From: SHZI01 sp964371995
GTDB taxonomy: Bacteria > Pseudomonadota > Gammaproteobacteria > Steroidobacterales > GCA-2729495
Reading direction: 5' to 3'
Length of the DNA: 42,085 nt
Assembly: GCA_964371995.1 (NCBI GenBank)
Contig: CAYJPG010000011.1
Span: 1-42,085, forward strand
The notes beneath the pieces are model-generated. The model had not been told where the DNA came from. It ran no database searches and worked only from the letters and a program-made list of their open reading frames with translations. This document shows, in pieces, positions 1 to 7,862 of this stretch (positions are counted from its first letter, which is position 1; every line of letters begins with the position of its first letter). Made by a program: the position numbers and the translations under genes.

Positions 1-2
1 GA

Positions 3-536
3 CCAGGAATGCTGTGCGTGCTCGGCGATACCCCGAACTGGTTCAGTCCCTTCTCGCACATGTTCCTGCACGGCGGCTGGCTGCACATCATCGGCAACAT
101 GTGGTTTCTCTGGATCTTCGGTACCAATGTCGAAGACTCGATGGGGCACGCGCGCTTTCTGGCTTTTTACCTGCTTTGTGGCCTGGCAGCAGCTGCCCTG
201 CAGATATTTTCTGATCCGCGTTCAGGGATTCCGATGGTCGGCGCGTCGGGCGCGATTGGCGGCGTGATGGGTGCCTATGTGCTGCTCTATCCGAAGGTTC
301 AGGTAAAGATGCTGGTGTTCCTTGGCATCTTTGTCACGACCTTTTCCGTGCCAGCCTTCTGGATGATCGGCTACTGGTTTATCGCGCAGTTCATCGGTGG
401 CATCGGTTCCATCGGCGCGCAGGGTGGCGTTGCCTTCTGGGCGCATGTGGGTGGCTTTCTCGCCGGAGCAGCGCTGATCTTCTTGTTTCGCGACCCCGAA
501 CTTTTGCGCCGTCACCCGTATTATGGCTGGTCCTGA
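3..536 (+). CDS. Rhomboid family intramembrane serine protease (5' truncated by window edge)
   Basis: This is an integral-membrane serine protease that would cleave transmembrane substrates within the inner membrane. The reading frame is open to the window edge, so the true start lies outside. Counting from the first Met at 9, the HxxxN oxyanion motif is at about H26-N30, the catalytic Ser is S80 in a GASGAIGG motif, and the catalytic His is H146 in AHVGG. Hydrophobic segments fill the gaps between them. All core catalytic elements are therefore present and only the N-terminal part is missing. It looks like an ordinary rhomboid rather than a rhombosortase, but this was judged by eye. The next gene starts about 50 bases downstream. 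Substrate unknown. Confidence 0.9.
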   Translation, partial: PGMLCVLGDTPNWFSPFSHMFLHGGWLHIIGNMWFLWIFGTNVEDSMGHARFLAFYLLCGLAAAALQIFSDPRSGIPMVGASGAIGGVMGAYVLLYPKVQVKMLVFLGIFVTTFSVPAFWMIGYWFIAQFIGGIGSIGAQGGVAFWAHVGGFLAGAALIFLFRDPELLRRHPYYGWS

Positions 537-584
537 ACTGCGTCATACCATGGCACAATTCACCGGAATTGCGGGAGGTATCAG

Positions 585-845
585 ATGACGCAACTTTTCA
601 TTCGAGCTGCTGTGCTCGCCATTCTGCTGGTCACGAGGGCACTGGCCGGGGACGCGCAGCCTGCGACTGCTATTGCGGCAAAGAAGGCCGTGGCGGACTC
701 ACCGGCGTTGCAGCTGCGCAAGGCCCGGGTTGCGCAGAACGGTGAGGTAGATCTGGCTGTACCCGCCTTGAGCGATGCACAGCTTGCCGCCATACGGCCG
801 CATTACGAGGCGCTCAAGCCCCGTGTACGCACCAACGCCGAGTAG
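585..845 (+). CDS. Small exported hypothetical protein (86 aa)
   Basis: I do not recognise this protein. It begins with a signal peptide: a charged start, a hydrophobic run at about residues 6-20, and an A-L-A cleavage-type site near residue 21. A short Ala- and Lys-rich mature part of about 65 residues follows, with no Cys. A good ribosome binding site (GGGAGG) sits about 7 bases before the ATG at 585. It lies about 50 bases downstream of the rhomboid gene on the same strand and may be cotranscribed with it. It converges on the MFS gene ending at 858. Probably periplasmic; function unknown. Confidence 0.6.
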   Translation: MTQLFIRAAVLAILLVTRALAGDAQPATAIAAKKAVADSPALQLRKARVAQNGEVDLAVPALSDAQLAAIRPHYEALKPRVRTNAE

Positions 846-857
846 CTGATCTGGCGA

Positions 858-2174
858 CTATGCGGGCAAAGTCTGGCCGCGGGTCTCGACGACCAGTGGG
901 ATGAACAGCAGCCCGGCCAGCGGTACGAAGGCTACCGCGAACAGCGCATTCAGGATCACTGTCGGTGAGCCGGCACCTGCAGCCGCCACACTGCCGACCA
1001 CATAGGGGCCAGCCGCTGCAACGACGCGGCCGATGTTGTAGCAAAAGCCGGCCCCTGTGGCGCGCAGCCGCGTCGGGTACAACTCCGGCAGGTAGTAAGT
1101 GAAACTGCCGAATACGCCAAACACGCTGAGGCCGATGAAGAAGTAGGCGTACAGGCGGGTTTCTTCCGGCAGGTCCAGGCCAAAAGTCGCCATCAGTGCG
1201 AGCGCAGAAACGCCGAAATAGATCGCGAACATCGGTCGCCGGCCGAGGCGATTGGCAATCGGGATAGTGAGCAGGGTCCCGATCAGTCCGCCGAGGTTGA
1301 ACGAGGTGGTAGCGATGGTCTTCCAGCTTTCTACCAGCGCGCTGGTTGCCGCCTTGTCCAGGCCGCTGGCCGCAGCAGCGGCCTGGCCGAGAGTAGCGCT
1401 CACGACCGGAATGAAAGCGTTGCAACTCCACCAGGTCAGCAGGGCGACGAAGGTCATCAGCAATGCGCTGCGCGTGCGCGGCCAGAACGCAGGTGAAAAG
1501 AGTTCGCTGATGCGCGGTGCCGGCGCCTGGGCGCCCTGTGCCGCCTGCACCCAGCGTTCCGGTTCCTTGATGAACAGGCGTACAAAAAAGGCCACGGTGG
1601 CCGGCAGCAAGCCGAACAGCAGTACAAAGCGCCAGCTTGTCTCCGGATCGGCGCTCATGAGGTTCCCCGCGATCAGGGCGTTGACGCCGGTGGCGAGAAA
1701 CAGGCCGAAGGGTGCCGCCGTGTAGAGCAGTGCACCGGCCTCGACGCGATGGTCCTCATCGACGACCTCGGCAACCATTGCCGCGCCCGCCGCCCACTCG
1801 CCGCCGATGCCCAGACTGGCGATGATCCGGCAGGCAACGAGCTGCCACATGTCAGTGACCAGCGCGCAGCAGGCGGTGCCGAGTGCGTACAGCACCATGG
1901 TGATCATCAGCGTGCGGCGGCGGCCGAAGCGGTCGCTGATCGGGCCGAAGATCACGCCACCGACAGCCCATCCGATCAGGAACAGTGAAGTCAGCGCGCC
2001 AGTCCAGAACAGTGTTGCCGTTTTGGCTTCTACCGAGCCGAGCGTCAGCCCGAGCAGGACTGGCACTGCGTTCGGTGCGACATAGTTGAACAGCAGGCCA
2101 TCGAAAACATCGAAGCCCCAGCCCAGCCAGGCAGCTGCAAGCACGATCCACTGATAGCGGGTGAACCCGAACAC
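858..2174 (-). CDS. MFS transporter (sugar/organic-acid symporter type)
   Basis: A 438-residue inner-membrane transporter with about 12 hydrophobic segments. The loop 2-3 signature of the major facilitator superfamily is clear (GPISDRFGRRR), with a second related GRRP motif in the second half. The N-terminal GWGFDVFDG pattern resembles the aromatic-acid and organic-acid H+ symporters. The start is GTG at 2174. The gene begins only about 15 bases after the stop of the exported HemF-like gene (2190-3080), so the two are probably one minus-strand operon and may act on the same compound. The substrate cannot be deduced from sequence alone. Confidence 0.85.
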   Translation of the reverse strand: MFGFTRYQWIVLAAAWLGWGFDVFDGLLFNYVAPNAVPVLLGLTLGSVEAKTATLFWTGALTSLFLIGWAVGGVIFGPISDRFGRRRTLMITMVLYALGTACCALVTDMWQLVACRIIASLGIGGEWAAGAAMVAEVVDEDHRVEAGALLYTAAPFGLFLATGVNALIAGNLMSADPETSWRFVLLFGLLPATVAFFVRLFIKEPERWVQAAQGAQAPAPRISELFSPAFWPRTRSALLMTFVALLTWWSCNAFIPVVSATLGQAAAAASGLDKAATSALVESWKTIATTSFNLGGLIGTLLTIPIANRLGRRPMFAIYFGVSALALMATFGLDLPEETRLYAYFFIGLSVFGVFGSFTYYLPELYPTRLRATGAGFCYNIGRVVAAAGPYVVGSVAAAGAGSPTVILNALFAVAFVPLAGLLFIPLVVETRGQTLPA

Positions 2175-2189
2175 CTGACCCGGATCTGC

Positions 2190-3080
2190 TCAGTACTTCA
2201 CGACTGGCGGGGCGTTGACTGCCGACCAGGCTTCATAGGGAACAAAGTTCTTTGCCAGTACATCCCAGAACAACTGGTCTTCGAGCCAGCGGCGTCGCAT
2301 GAAGTCCTGGGCGGCAAGGTCGTCGGCAGTAAAGGGTGCGTTGGCGCGCTTCTCCAGGATCTCGAAGTAGGCATCGACCACTGCCGTGTACAGCTCTGAA
2401 ACGAGGGTGAAGGTCGGGTCATCGGCAGGCATATCGACACCGTACATGCTGACACCGGTGCAGGTTCCGTCCCGGTGCCACTTCCAGGGCCCGGCGTTCT
2501 GCTTGTTACAGCTCTTTGACCGCCAGCGCTCGCGATCCATCCCGTGCCTGGCAAAGACTTCGGCGACACGTGCATCCATGTACGCCAGGTCTTCAGGCGG
2601 CTGGTTGACCTTCATCATGTCCATCGTCGCGCCGATGTTGCCGTCGCCCTTCGCGGATATCTGCACCGAGAAGGTCGCATGCAGCATGCCGACGCGCGGA
2701 TTCTTTGGATGTATCGCCACTTCGAGAAAGCGGTTCCAGCGGCCGCCAATCACGAAGGGGGGTTTCTCGACCTTGGTGGTTACCACCATGACGCCGGCTT
2801 TCTCGGCTACATCGCCGCGCTTTACGCGGACTTCATAGTGACCGTTGTCCGGTACATCCAGGACCAGCGGTTCCGCTCGGGCATGGCTGTGGTTGATCCG
2901 GTCGACATCTCGCCAGAACGATTTTTCCGTGGTGTCGATAAAGGCGAGCATGCGCGTTGCGACCTCGGCCTGTCCGGGCGTCAGCTGCTCGAGTTCGTCG
3001 CCCGGTCCGGCGCCCCAGGCCGCCTGCATGAGGATCAGCAGCGACAGCAATGCGTGGGAGGTGCAATGAGCTTTGGTCAT
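2190..3080 (-). CDS. Exported protein with remote similarity to oxygen-dependent coproporphyrinogen III oxidase (HemF-like)
   Basis: A 296-residue protein with an N-terminal signal peptide (hydrophobic stretch at about residues 9-22, ending A-W-G-A). ATG 3080 is preferred over the upstream in-frame ATG at 3119 because it places the signal peptide at the N-terminus. Aligned by eye to E. coli HemF, several blocks match: VAEKAGV (HemF VFEQAGV), IHPKNPRVGMLHATF at about 123-137 (HemF VHPHNP..SHANVRF), K-S-C-N-K-Q (HemF K-H-R-N-E-Q), a VVDAYFEILEKR segment (YTDAYLPIVERR), RRRWLEDQLFWD and the terminal APPVVKY (MPPLVRWEY). The length matches too. One HemF His is replaced in the K-S-C-N-K-Q block and the export signal is atypical, so normal enzyme function is doubtful. 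It may bind or modify porphyrins outside the cytoplasm. Confidence 0.55.
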   Translation of the reverse strand: MTKAHCTSHALLSLLILMQAAWGAGPGDELEQLTPGQAEVATRMLAFIDTTEKSFWRDVDRINHSHARAEPLVLDVPDNGHYEVRVKRGDVAEKAGVMVVTTKVEKPPFVIGGRWNRFLEVAIHPKNPRVGMLHATFSVQISAKGDGNIGATMDMMKVNQPPEDLAYMDARVAEVFARHGMDRERWRSKSCNKQNAGPWKWHRDGTCTGVSMYGVDMPADDPTFTLVSELYTAVVDAYFEILEKRANAPFTADDLAAQDFMRRRWLEDQLFWDVLAKNFVPYEAWSAVNAPPVVKY

Positions 3081-3160
3081 AAGGACGTCCACAGGCCAGC
3101 TGATTTTGCATGGTAGCAACCACCAGTCCCGCCTCCAACTGCGACGGTTCCGCCTTCGCC

Positions 3161-3189
3161 TTGACCTATCCCCCTGGAGGGGATAAGAA
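3161..3189 (+). promoter_or_regulatory. Promoter of dmeR-dmeF with embedded operator palindrome
   Basis: A TTGACC -35 box at 3161-3166 is followed after 17 bases by a weak -10 box, TAAGAA (3184-3189). The spacer is filled by a perfect inverted repeat at 3167-3185, TATCCCC-N5-GGGGATA. Paired C-tract/G-tract palindromes of this kind are typical binding sites of RcnR/CsoR/DmeR-type metal sensors. The site lies 39 bases before the start of such a sensor gene, so autoregulated, metal-responsive control of both genes is likely. Confidence 0.75.
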
Positions 3190-3223
3190 TGAGCACCCCC
3201 GTTTTGCCATGGAGTCGATCCGT

Positions 3224-3538
3224 ATGTCTGCTGCCAAAGCCGCTGCGCTGCCCGCGCACACCCATGATCGTGCCGCGCACAAGACGCACAAGGATGTGTT
3301 GAACCGGCTGCGGCGCGCCACGGGCCACCTGCAGACCATCTCCGGCATGATCGAATCGGGGCGTGAGTGTGGTGACATTGCGCAGCAGATGCACGCGGTC
3401 ATCCGCGCGCTGGAAGAGGCCAAGTCGACGCTGATCCACGATCACATCGAGCACTGCCTCGAGGACGCGATCGGTCCGGTCAGCCGCGAGCAGCGCATGA
3501 CCGTCGACAACTTCAAGAAAATCACCCGTTATCTCTGA
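3224..3538 (+). CDS. dmeR: CsoR/RcnR-family metal-sensing repressor (DmeR-like)
   Basis: A 104-residue all-helical metal sensor (DUF156 family). ATG 3224 is chosen because GGAG lies 9 bases upstream; an in-frame ATG at 3209 lacks a ribosome site, and 3110 would place the start upstream of the promoter and operator. The N-terminus is His-rich (AHTHD, HKTHK). Metal-ligand positions aligned with RcnR/CsoR are C49, H74 and C78, with H72 and H77 alongside. This is a C-H-C core as in CsoR and InrS rather than the RcnR set. It is followed 26 bases later by a CDF exporter, the arrangement known for dmeRF, which responds to Ni and Co. The metal (Ni, Co or Cu) cannot be settled by eye. Confidence 0.85.
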   Translation: MSAAKAAALPAHTHDRAAHKTHKDVLNRLRRATGHLQTISGMIESGRECGDIAQQMHAVIRALEEAKSTLIHDHIEHCLEDAIGPVSREQRMTVDNFKKITRYL

Positions 3539-3564
3539 TTAGCAGAGACCATCAGGAGCAATAC

Positions 3565-4662
3565 ATGCTGCGTGCGATGCTGGACTGGCTGGGTTTTGGC
3601 GCAAAGGGTCATGCCGTCGGACATGGGCATGGTCACGGCCACGATCATGAGGGCGGTCATGCGCACACCCATGGCGTGATCGATCCGACCATTGCCACCA
3701 CCGCGCGCGGGATCTGGGCGATCAAGTGGTCCTTTGTGATTCTGGCCACTACTGCCGTGTTCCAGATCGTGATCGTTATCCTGTCGAGCAGCGTGGCGCT
3801 GCTGGCGGACACCATTCACAACGTCGGCGACGCTGCTACAGCCATTCCGCTCTGGATTGCCTTCATGTTTGCGCGCCGCAAGGCGACCGATCAGTTCACC
3901 TATGGTCTGGGCCGCGTTGAAGACCTGGCCGGCATGACCATCGTTGGGCTGATCCTGCTCAGTGCGCTGGTCGCCGGGTATGAGACCATCGACCGCCTGC
4001 TGCATCCGCAGGAGATTGCTTATCTGAGCGCGGTGGCGGCGGCCGGTGTAATCGGCTTTATCGGCAATGAAGCCGTGGCAGTATTCCGTATTCGCGTCGG
4101 ACGGGAGATACAGAGCGCGGCACTGATCGCTGACGGCTACCATGCGCGCGTCGACGGCCTGACGAGCCTGGCCGTGGTTGCTGGCGCGATCGGCGTGTGG
4201 CTCGGCTTTCCGCTGGCTGACCCGATCGTTGGCGGGGTCATTACCGTACTGATTTTCGGTATCGTCTGGCAGTCGGCCAAGGCAGTATTCACGCGGACAC
4301 TGGATGGCGTGGAACCCGAGTTCACCGCGCTGCTGCGGCATACCGGTGAGCATGTACCGGGGGTGCGCAAGGTGCAGAATGTACGTACCCGCTGGCTTGG
4401 TCACCGCATGTACGCGGAGGCCGACGTTGTCGTGGACGATTCGCTGCTGGTGCGCGAGGCCGCGATTATCCTGGAGAAGCTGCGCAGGCAGGCCAGCAAA
4501 CATCTGCCGGCACTTGCCTCCCTGCGGCTTGCACTGGCGACCGGTATAGACCCCGAAGAACAGGGGCGCGCCGAGCGGAACCCGACACCGCCGCATGAGC
4601 ATGGCGATCGCGCACATGACGACCATGGCCATGACCACGGCGAGCACGGTCACGCACATTGA
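3565..4662 (+). CDS. dmeF: Cation diffusion facilitator, DmeF-type metal exporter
   Basis: A 365-residue inner-membrane divalent-cation/proton antiporter of the CDF family, expected to export Co2+/Ni2+ (or Zn2+). An extreme His-rich segment lies at residues 16-37 and a second at the C-terminus (about 343-365). Six hydrophobic helices lie between. The intramembrane metal site is visible as D82/H85/D89 (DTIHNVGDA) in helix 2 and H192/D196 (YHARVD) in helix 5. A cytoplasmic C-terminal domain follows. An AGGAG ribosome site precedes the ATG. It forms an operon with the sensor gene just upstream, which strengthens the DmeF assignment. The gene ends 76 bases before the dioxygenase gene, which has its own operator. 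Confidence 0.92.
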   Translation: MLRAMLDWLGFGAKGHAVGHGHGHGHDHEGGHAHTHGVIDPTIATTARGIWAIKWSFVILATTAVFQIVIVILSSSVALLADTIHNVGDAATAIPLWIAFMFARRKATDQFTYGLGRVEDLAGMTIVGLILLSALVAGYETIDRLLHPQEIAYLSAVAAAGVIGFIGNEAVAVFRIRVGREIQSAALIADGYHARVDGLTSLAVVAGAIGVWLGFPLADPIVGGVITVLIFGIVWQSAKAVFTRTLDGVEPEFTALLRHTGEHVPGVRKVQNVRTRWLGHRMYAEADVVVDDSLLVREAAIILEKLRRQASKHLPALASLRLALATGIDPEEQGRAERNPTPPHEHGDRAHDDHGHDHGEHGHAH

Positions 4663-4686
4663 CGATGTGCAGCTTGCAATCCCCTA

Positions 4687-4708
4687 AAGGTCATGTCAGT
4701 ATGACAAC
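4687..4708. promoter_or_regulatory. GntR-type operator site A (upstream of the dioxygenase operon)
   Basis: The core is GTCAT-N6-ATGAC at 4690-4705; 13 of 16 half-site positions match GTTGTCAT-N6-ATGACAAC. It lies 31 bases before the dioxygenase start. A possible -35 box, TTGCAA (4674-4679), lies upstream, with a weak -10 inside the operator. Confidence 0.7.
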
Positions 4709-4738
4709 AGGATCATCTACCCTGGGGATTGAAATATC

Positions 4739-5620
4739 ATGTCGGTGTCAGCCACGAGTTTGCCGGCCCGTGAGGTCGTCGTTCGTCCTCTGACCGGGGC
4801 GCTTGGATGCGAGATTTCAGGTGTCGATCTTGCGCACCTGAGTGATGCTGATTTTGCGTCGATTTACCAGGCGTTTCTGGACTATTCGGCAGTGATGTTC
4901 CATGACCAGGAACTGACGCAGGAACAGTTCGCCGCATTCGGCCAGCGCTTTGCGAAGCTTGAAGATGAGCCTTTTCTGCCTCATCGCGCCGATGTACCCG
5001 GGGTTTTCTACCTGCGTGGCGCCCCCCGTGATGGCAAGAGTCTTTCGACACAAAATCTTGGCTGGCATGCCGATCACACCTACCAGAAGAATCCCAGTAT
5101 GGGTGCGATGTTGTACGCGAGGGATGTGCCGGCGGCTGGCGGCGACACGCTGTTTGCCAGCAACTATCTTTCCTACGAGGCGTTGTCGCCAGCCATGCAG
5201 GTTTTTCTGGAGGACAAGGTCGCCATCCATGATGTCCTTCAGTATGGTTTGAAGTCCGGCCACTATTCGACAGCGACGCCCAAAGCTATCGAGGTACTGC
5301 TGAAGATGCGGCAAGGTTTTCCACAGACGCCTCATCCCCTGGTCTGCAAGCATCCGGAAACAGGCCGCAAGATGCTCTATCTGAATCAGGCGTGGACCGT
5401 GGCAATCCAGGGCCTTGCGCCGGATGAAAGCCAGGCGATCCTGGATATGTTGAAGCGGCATTCGGTGAAGGACATCTTCTGTTGCCGGTTCCGGTATCGC
5501 AACAATTCACTGATGCTGTGGGATAACCGCGCGGTTCAACATAGCCCGAACTCAGACTATTCGGGACAGCGACTCATGTGGCGGGTCGCGCTGCACAGTG
5601 ACTGGGTTCCGGGAACCTGA
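4739..5620 (+). CDS. TauD/TfdA-family Fe(II)/2-oxoglutarate-dependent dioxygenase
   Basis: A 293-residue cytoplasmic non-heme iron oxygenase that couples 2-oxoglutarate decarboxylation to oxidation of an unknown substrate. The iron-binding triad is complete: H110 and D112 (GWHADH) and distal H268 (VQHSPNSDY). R278 and R282 (QRLMWR) are in place to bind 2-oxoglutarate. The N-terminal PLTGALGCEISGVDL segment is characteristic of TauD/TfdA enzymes. It is the first gene of a plus-strand run with an ABC transporter, a HemG-type flavodoxin and a MATE exporter, under operator site A. The family covers taurine, 2,4-D, carnitine-precursor and many other substrates, so the reaction is not predictable. 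Confidence 0.88.
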   Translation: MSVSATSLPAREVVVRPLTGALGCEISGVDLAHLSDADFASIYQAFLDYSAVMFHDQELTQEQFAAFGQRFAKLEDEPFLPHRADVPGVFYLRGAPRDGKSLSTQNLGWHADHTYQKNPSMGAMLYARDVPAAGGDTLFASNYLSYEALSPAMQVFLEDKVAIHDVLQYGLKSGHYSTATPKAIEVLLKMRQGFPQTPHPLVCKHPETGRKMLYLNQAWTVAIQGLAPDESQAILDMLKRHSVKDIFCCRFRYRNNSLMLWDNRAVQHSPNSDYSGQRLMWRVALHSDWVPGT

Positions 5621-5669
5621 ATCACGAGACCGCTGGTTGCAGGGTGTTGCGAGTTATCCGGAGTCCGGA

Positions 5670-6371
5670 ATGCTGGAAGCCATAAATCTCAGGAAGAGCT
5701 ACGGGGACCACGAGGCGTTGCAGGGCCTGAATCTCAAGGTCAACGCCGGTGATATCTATTGTCTGCTCGGTGCCAACGGTGCCGGCAAGACGACCACCAT
5801 CAATCTTTTTCTGAATTTTGTTGAGCCGACTTCAGGTACTGCCAGGGTCAATGGTATCGATGTCACGCAAAGCCCGCTGGAAACCAAGCGCTATCTCGCC
5901 TACATCCCCGAACAGGTGATGCTCTACGGCAATCTCACGGGCATTGAAAACCTGGAATACTTCGCGCGACTTGGCGGTCACGCCGGGTACTCGGCTGCAG
6001 ACTACCGGTCATTTCTGGACCGGGTTGGTTTGCAGGCGAATGCCGCAAACCTTCGGGTGCGTACCTACTCCAAGGGCATGCGTCAGAAGGTCGGTGTGGC
6101 AATCGCGCTCGCCAAGCAGGCGAAAGCGCTGCTCCTCGACGAGCCAACTTCGGGTCTCGATCCAAAGGCCAGCAATGAATTTTCTGCATTGCTTCTGCAG
6201 CTTCGCAATGATGGCGCTGCCATCCTGATGGCAACGCATGACCTGTTCCGTGCCAAGGAGACCGGGAATCGTATCGGCATCATGAAGTCCGGGCGACTCG
6301 TCCAGGAGCTTTCGACGGACGAGGTTTCTCATGCGGATGTGGAACGTATCTATCTTGAACACATGCACTAG
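5670..6371 (+). CDS. ABC transporter ATP-binding protein (ABC-2 type exporter)
   Basis: A 233-residue cytoplasmic ATPase. Visible motifs are the Walker A GANGAGKTT (about residues 34-42), the signature YSKGMRQ, Walker B ALLLDEPTSGLD and the H-loop ATHD. ATG 5670 is chosen over an upstream in-frame start at 5598, because the latter lies inside the dioxygenase gene and a GGAG-like site precedes 5670. The NosF/CcmA-like layout fits the two membrane proteins that follow. With them it should form an ABC-2 transporter, usually an exporter or a machine for periplasmic maturation. Substrate unknown. Confidence 0.9.
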   Translation: MLEAINLRKSYGDHEALQGLNLKVNAGDIYCLLGANGAGKTTTINLFLNFVEPTSGTARVNGIDVTQSPLETKRYLAYIPEQVMLYGNLTGIENLEYFARLGGHAGYSAADYRSFLDRVGLQANAANLRVRTYSKGMRQKVGVAIALAKQAKALLLDEPTSGLDPKASNEFSALLLQLRNDGAAILMATHDLFRAKETGNRIGIMKSGRLVQELSTDEVSHADVERIYLEHMH

Positions 6372-6419
6372 GGAAAGCGACGATTTGATGATGATATTCC
6401 GCAATATGAGGCGGTGCCG

Positions 6420-7862
6420 ATGATCCGGATTATCGCCCGCAAGGAGTTTGCCGAGATTGTCCGCGACGGTCGTTTCATGTGGACGGCGGCGTTGATGGTG
6501 CTGTTGTTGCTGACTGCCATGCTGGCAGGCTGGCAGCGTCATGGCAGCTACATGGCAACCCAGGCTGCCGCCCAGGGTGCGACCAATACCCAATGGCTGA
6601 AACAGGGCGACAAGAATCCGCACACCGCTGCCCACTATGGCAACTATGCGTTCAAGCCACTCGGGCCGCTGGCGTTCTTCGACAATGGCGTCACGAACTA
6701 CACCGGAACAACGGTGTTCATGGAGGCGCACAAGCAGAACTTTGCCATCGCCAGTCCGGCTGCGGATACCAGCGCGATCAGCCGCTTCGGCGAATTGAAT
6801 GGCGCAATGATCCTGCAGGTGCTCATGCCACTGCTCATTATCTTTCTCGGCTTCACGGCGTTTGCCGGGGAACGTGAAAGTGGCACGATCCGTCAGGTAA
6901 TGAGCATGGGCATCAGTCGCACGTCCCTCCTGGGGGGCAAGGCACTGGGTCTGGCCTCGGCGGTGCTCATAGTGGTGGTGCCGTGCGTGATTATCGGGGC
7001 GGCATTTATAGCCATCACCGATCTGCCCATCGTCGGCGAAGGTCTGGTGACCCGCATCGCACTCCTGACGGTCGCCTACCTCGCCTATGCCGGCATATTC
7101 CTGTTTCTGACCCTCGCGGTATCGGCGTGGTCCCGCAGTCCGCGTACGGCATTGATGGTGCTGGTCGGCTTCTGGGCCTTTACGGCTTTTATCATGCCGA
7201 AGACGGCGGCGGAGATTTCCAAGGCAGTACATCCGAGCCCGTCATACGGCAGCTTCATGGCCGACATGAAAGCCCATCAGGCGCGCGGATTTGATGGCAC
7301 GCCGCCCTGGGCGGAACTTGGAAAGTTTCAGGGCCAGACGATGCGCAAGTACCGCGTCAGCGATGTGAAGGATCTGCCGTTCTACTGGACGGCCGTGCGC
7401 ATGCAACGGCTCGAAGAACTTGACCAGCGCGTTTTTAGCCAGCACTTTGGTGCGGTCACTGCGGCCTATGCCGCCCAGCGTCGGCTCCAGGACCGCATCG
7501 GCCTGCTTGCCCCGACCTTGCCGCTCCGCTCCATCTCGATGGGCCTGGCCGGCACAGATCTGATCCAGCAGCAGAAGTTTCAGGACGATGCCGAGTCTTT
7601 CCGTGAGGCTATGGTGAAAAAAATGAACGGTTACCTGTCAAAGGCTGCTGTCAGCCTGAACGGGGTCAACAGCGCAAGCAACTACCTGATCGCCAACGAG
7701 GACGTTTTTGCGATCGTGCCGCCTTTTCGCTATCAGCCGCCGGCACTGGCCACTACGCTTTCTGAGCACTGGATGAATTTTGCCGTGCTGGCGTTCTGGC
7801 TTGGTGCCGCTATTCTTCTCGCGCTGCTCGGTGTCAAACGCATGGCCCTGGAGAGGGACTGA
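6420..7862 (+). CDS. ABC-2 transporter permease with large periplasmic loop (DUF3526-like), first copy
   Basis: A 480-residue inner-membrane protein. One helix near the N-terminus (about residues 20-37) is followed by a long extracytoplasmic segment. A block of four to five helices (about 140-265) contains the GERESGTIRQVMSMGISR coupling motif typical of NosY-like ABC-2 permeases. A second periplasmic segment and a C-terminal helix complete it. ATG 6420 is preferred over GTG 6414 because GAGG lies 8 bases upstream of it. It pairs with the next gene, whose ATG overlaps this stop (TGATG), implying a heterodimeric permease made in equal amounts. Confidence 0.82.
   Translation: MIRIIARKEFAEIVRDGRFMWTAALMVLLLLTAMLAGWQRHGSYMATQAAAQGATNTQWLKQGDKNPHTAAHYGNYAFKPLGPLAFFDNGVTNYTGTTVFMEAHKQNFAIASPAADTSAISRFGELNGAMILQVLMPLLIIFLGFTAFAGERESGTIRQVMSMGISRTSLLGGKALGLASAVLIVVVPCVIIGAAFIAITDLPIVGEGLVTRIALLTVAYLAYAGIFLFLTLAVSAWSRSPRTALMVLVGFWAFTAFIMPKTAAEISKAVHPSPSYGSFMADMKAHQARGFDGTPPWAELGKFQGQTMRKYRVSDVKDLPFYWTAVRMQRLEELDQRVFSQHFGAVTAAYAAQRRLQDRIGLLAPTLPLRSISMGLAGTDLIQQQKFQDDAESFREAMVKKMNGYLSKAAVSLNGVNSASNYLIANEDVFAIVPPFRYQPPALATTLSEHWMNFAVLAFWLGAAILLALLGVKRMALERD

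Noticed and set aside
3..536. Rhombosortase that would process the CTERM-like protein at 30121-32172
   Set aside because: The visible motifs are those of ordinary rhomboids, and the genes are about 30 kb apart; no specific support.
3110..3223. Longer N-terminus for the metal sensor starting at 3110
   Set aside because: It would read through the promoter and operator; ATG 3224 has a good ribosome site and gives the usual family length.
3529..4659. Long open frame antisense to the CDF exporter gene (376 codons)
   Set aside because: Its His- and Arg-rich sequence mirrors the exporter gene and matches no family; it is a G+C-driven shadow frame.
6009..7232. Long open frame antisense to the ABC ATPase and permease genes
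   Set aside because: No recognisable domain or membrane pattern; the plus-strand proteins have clear motifs over the same bases.
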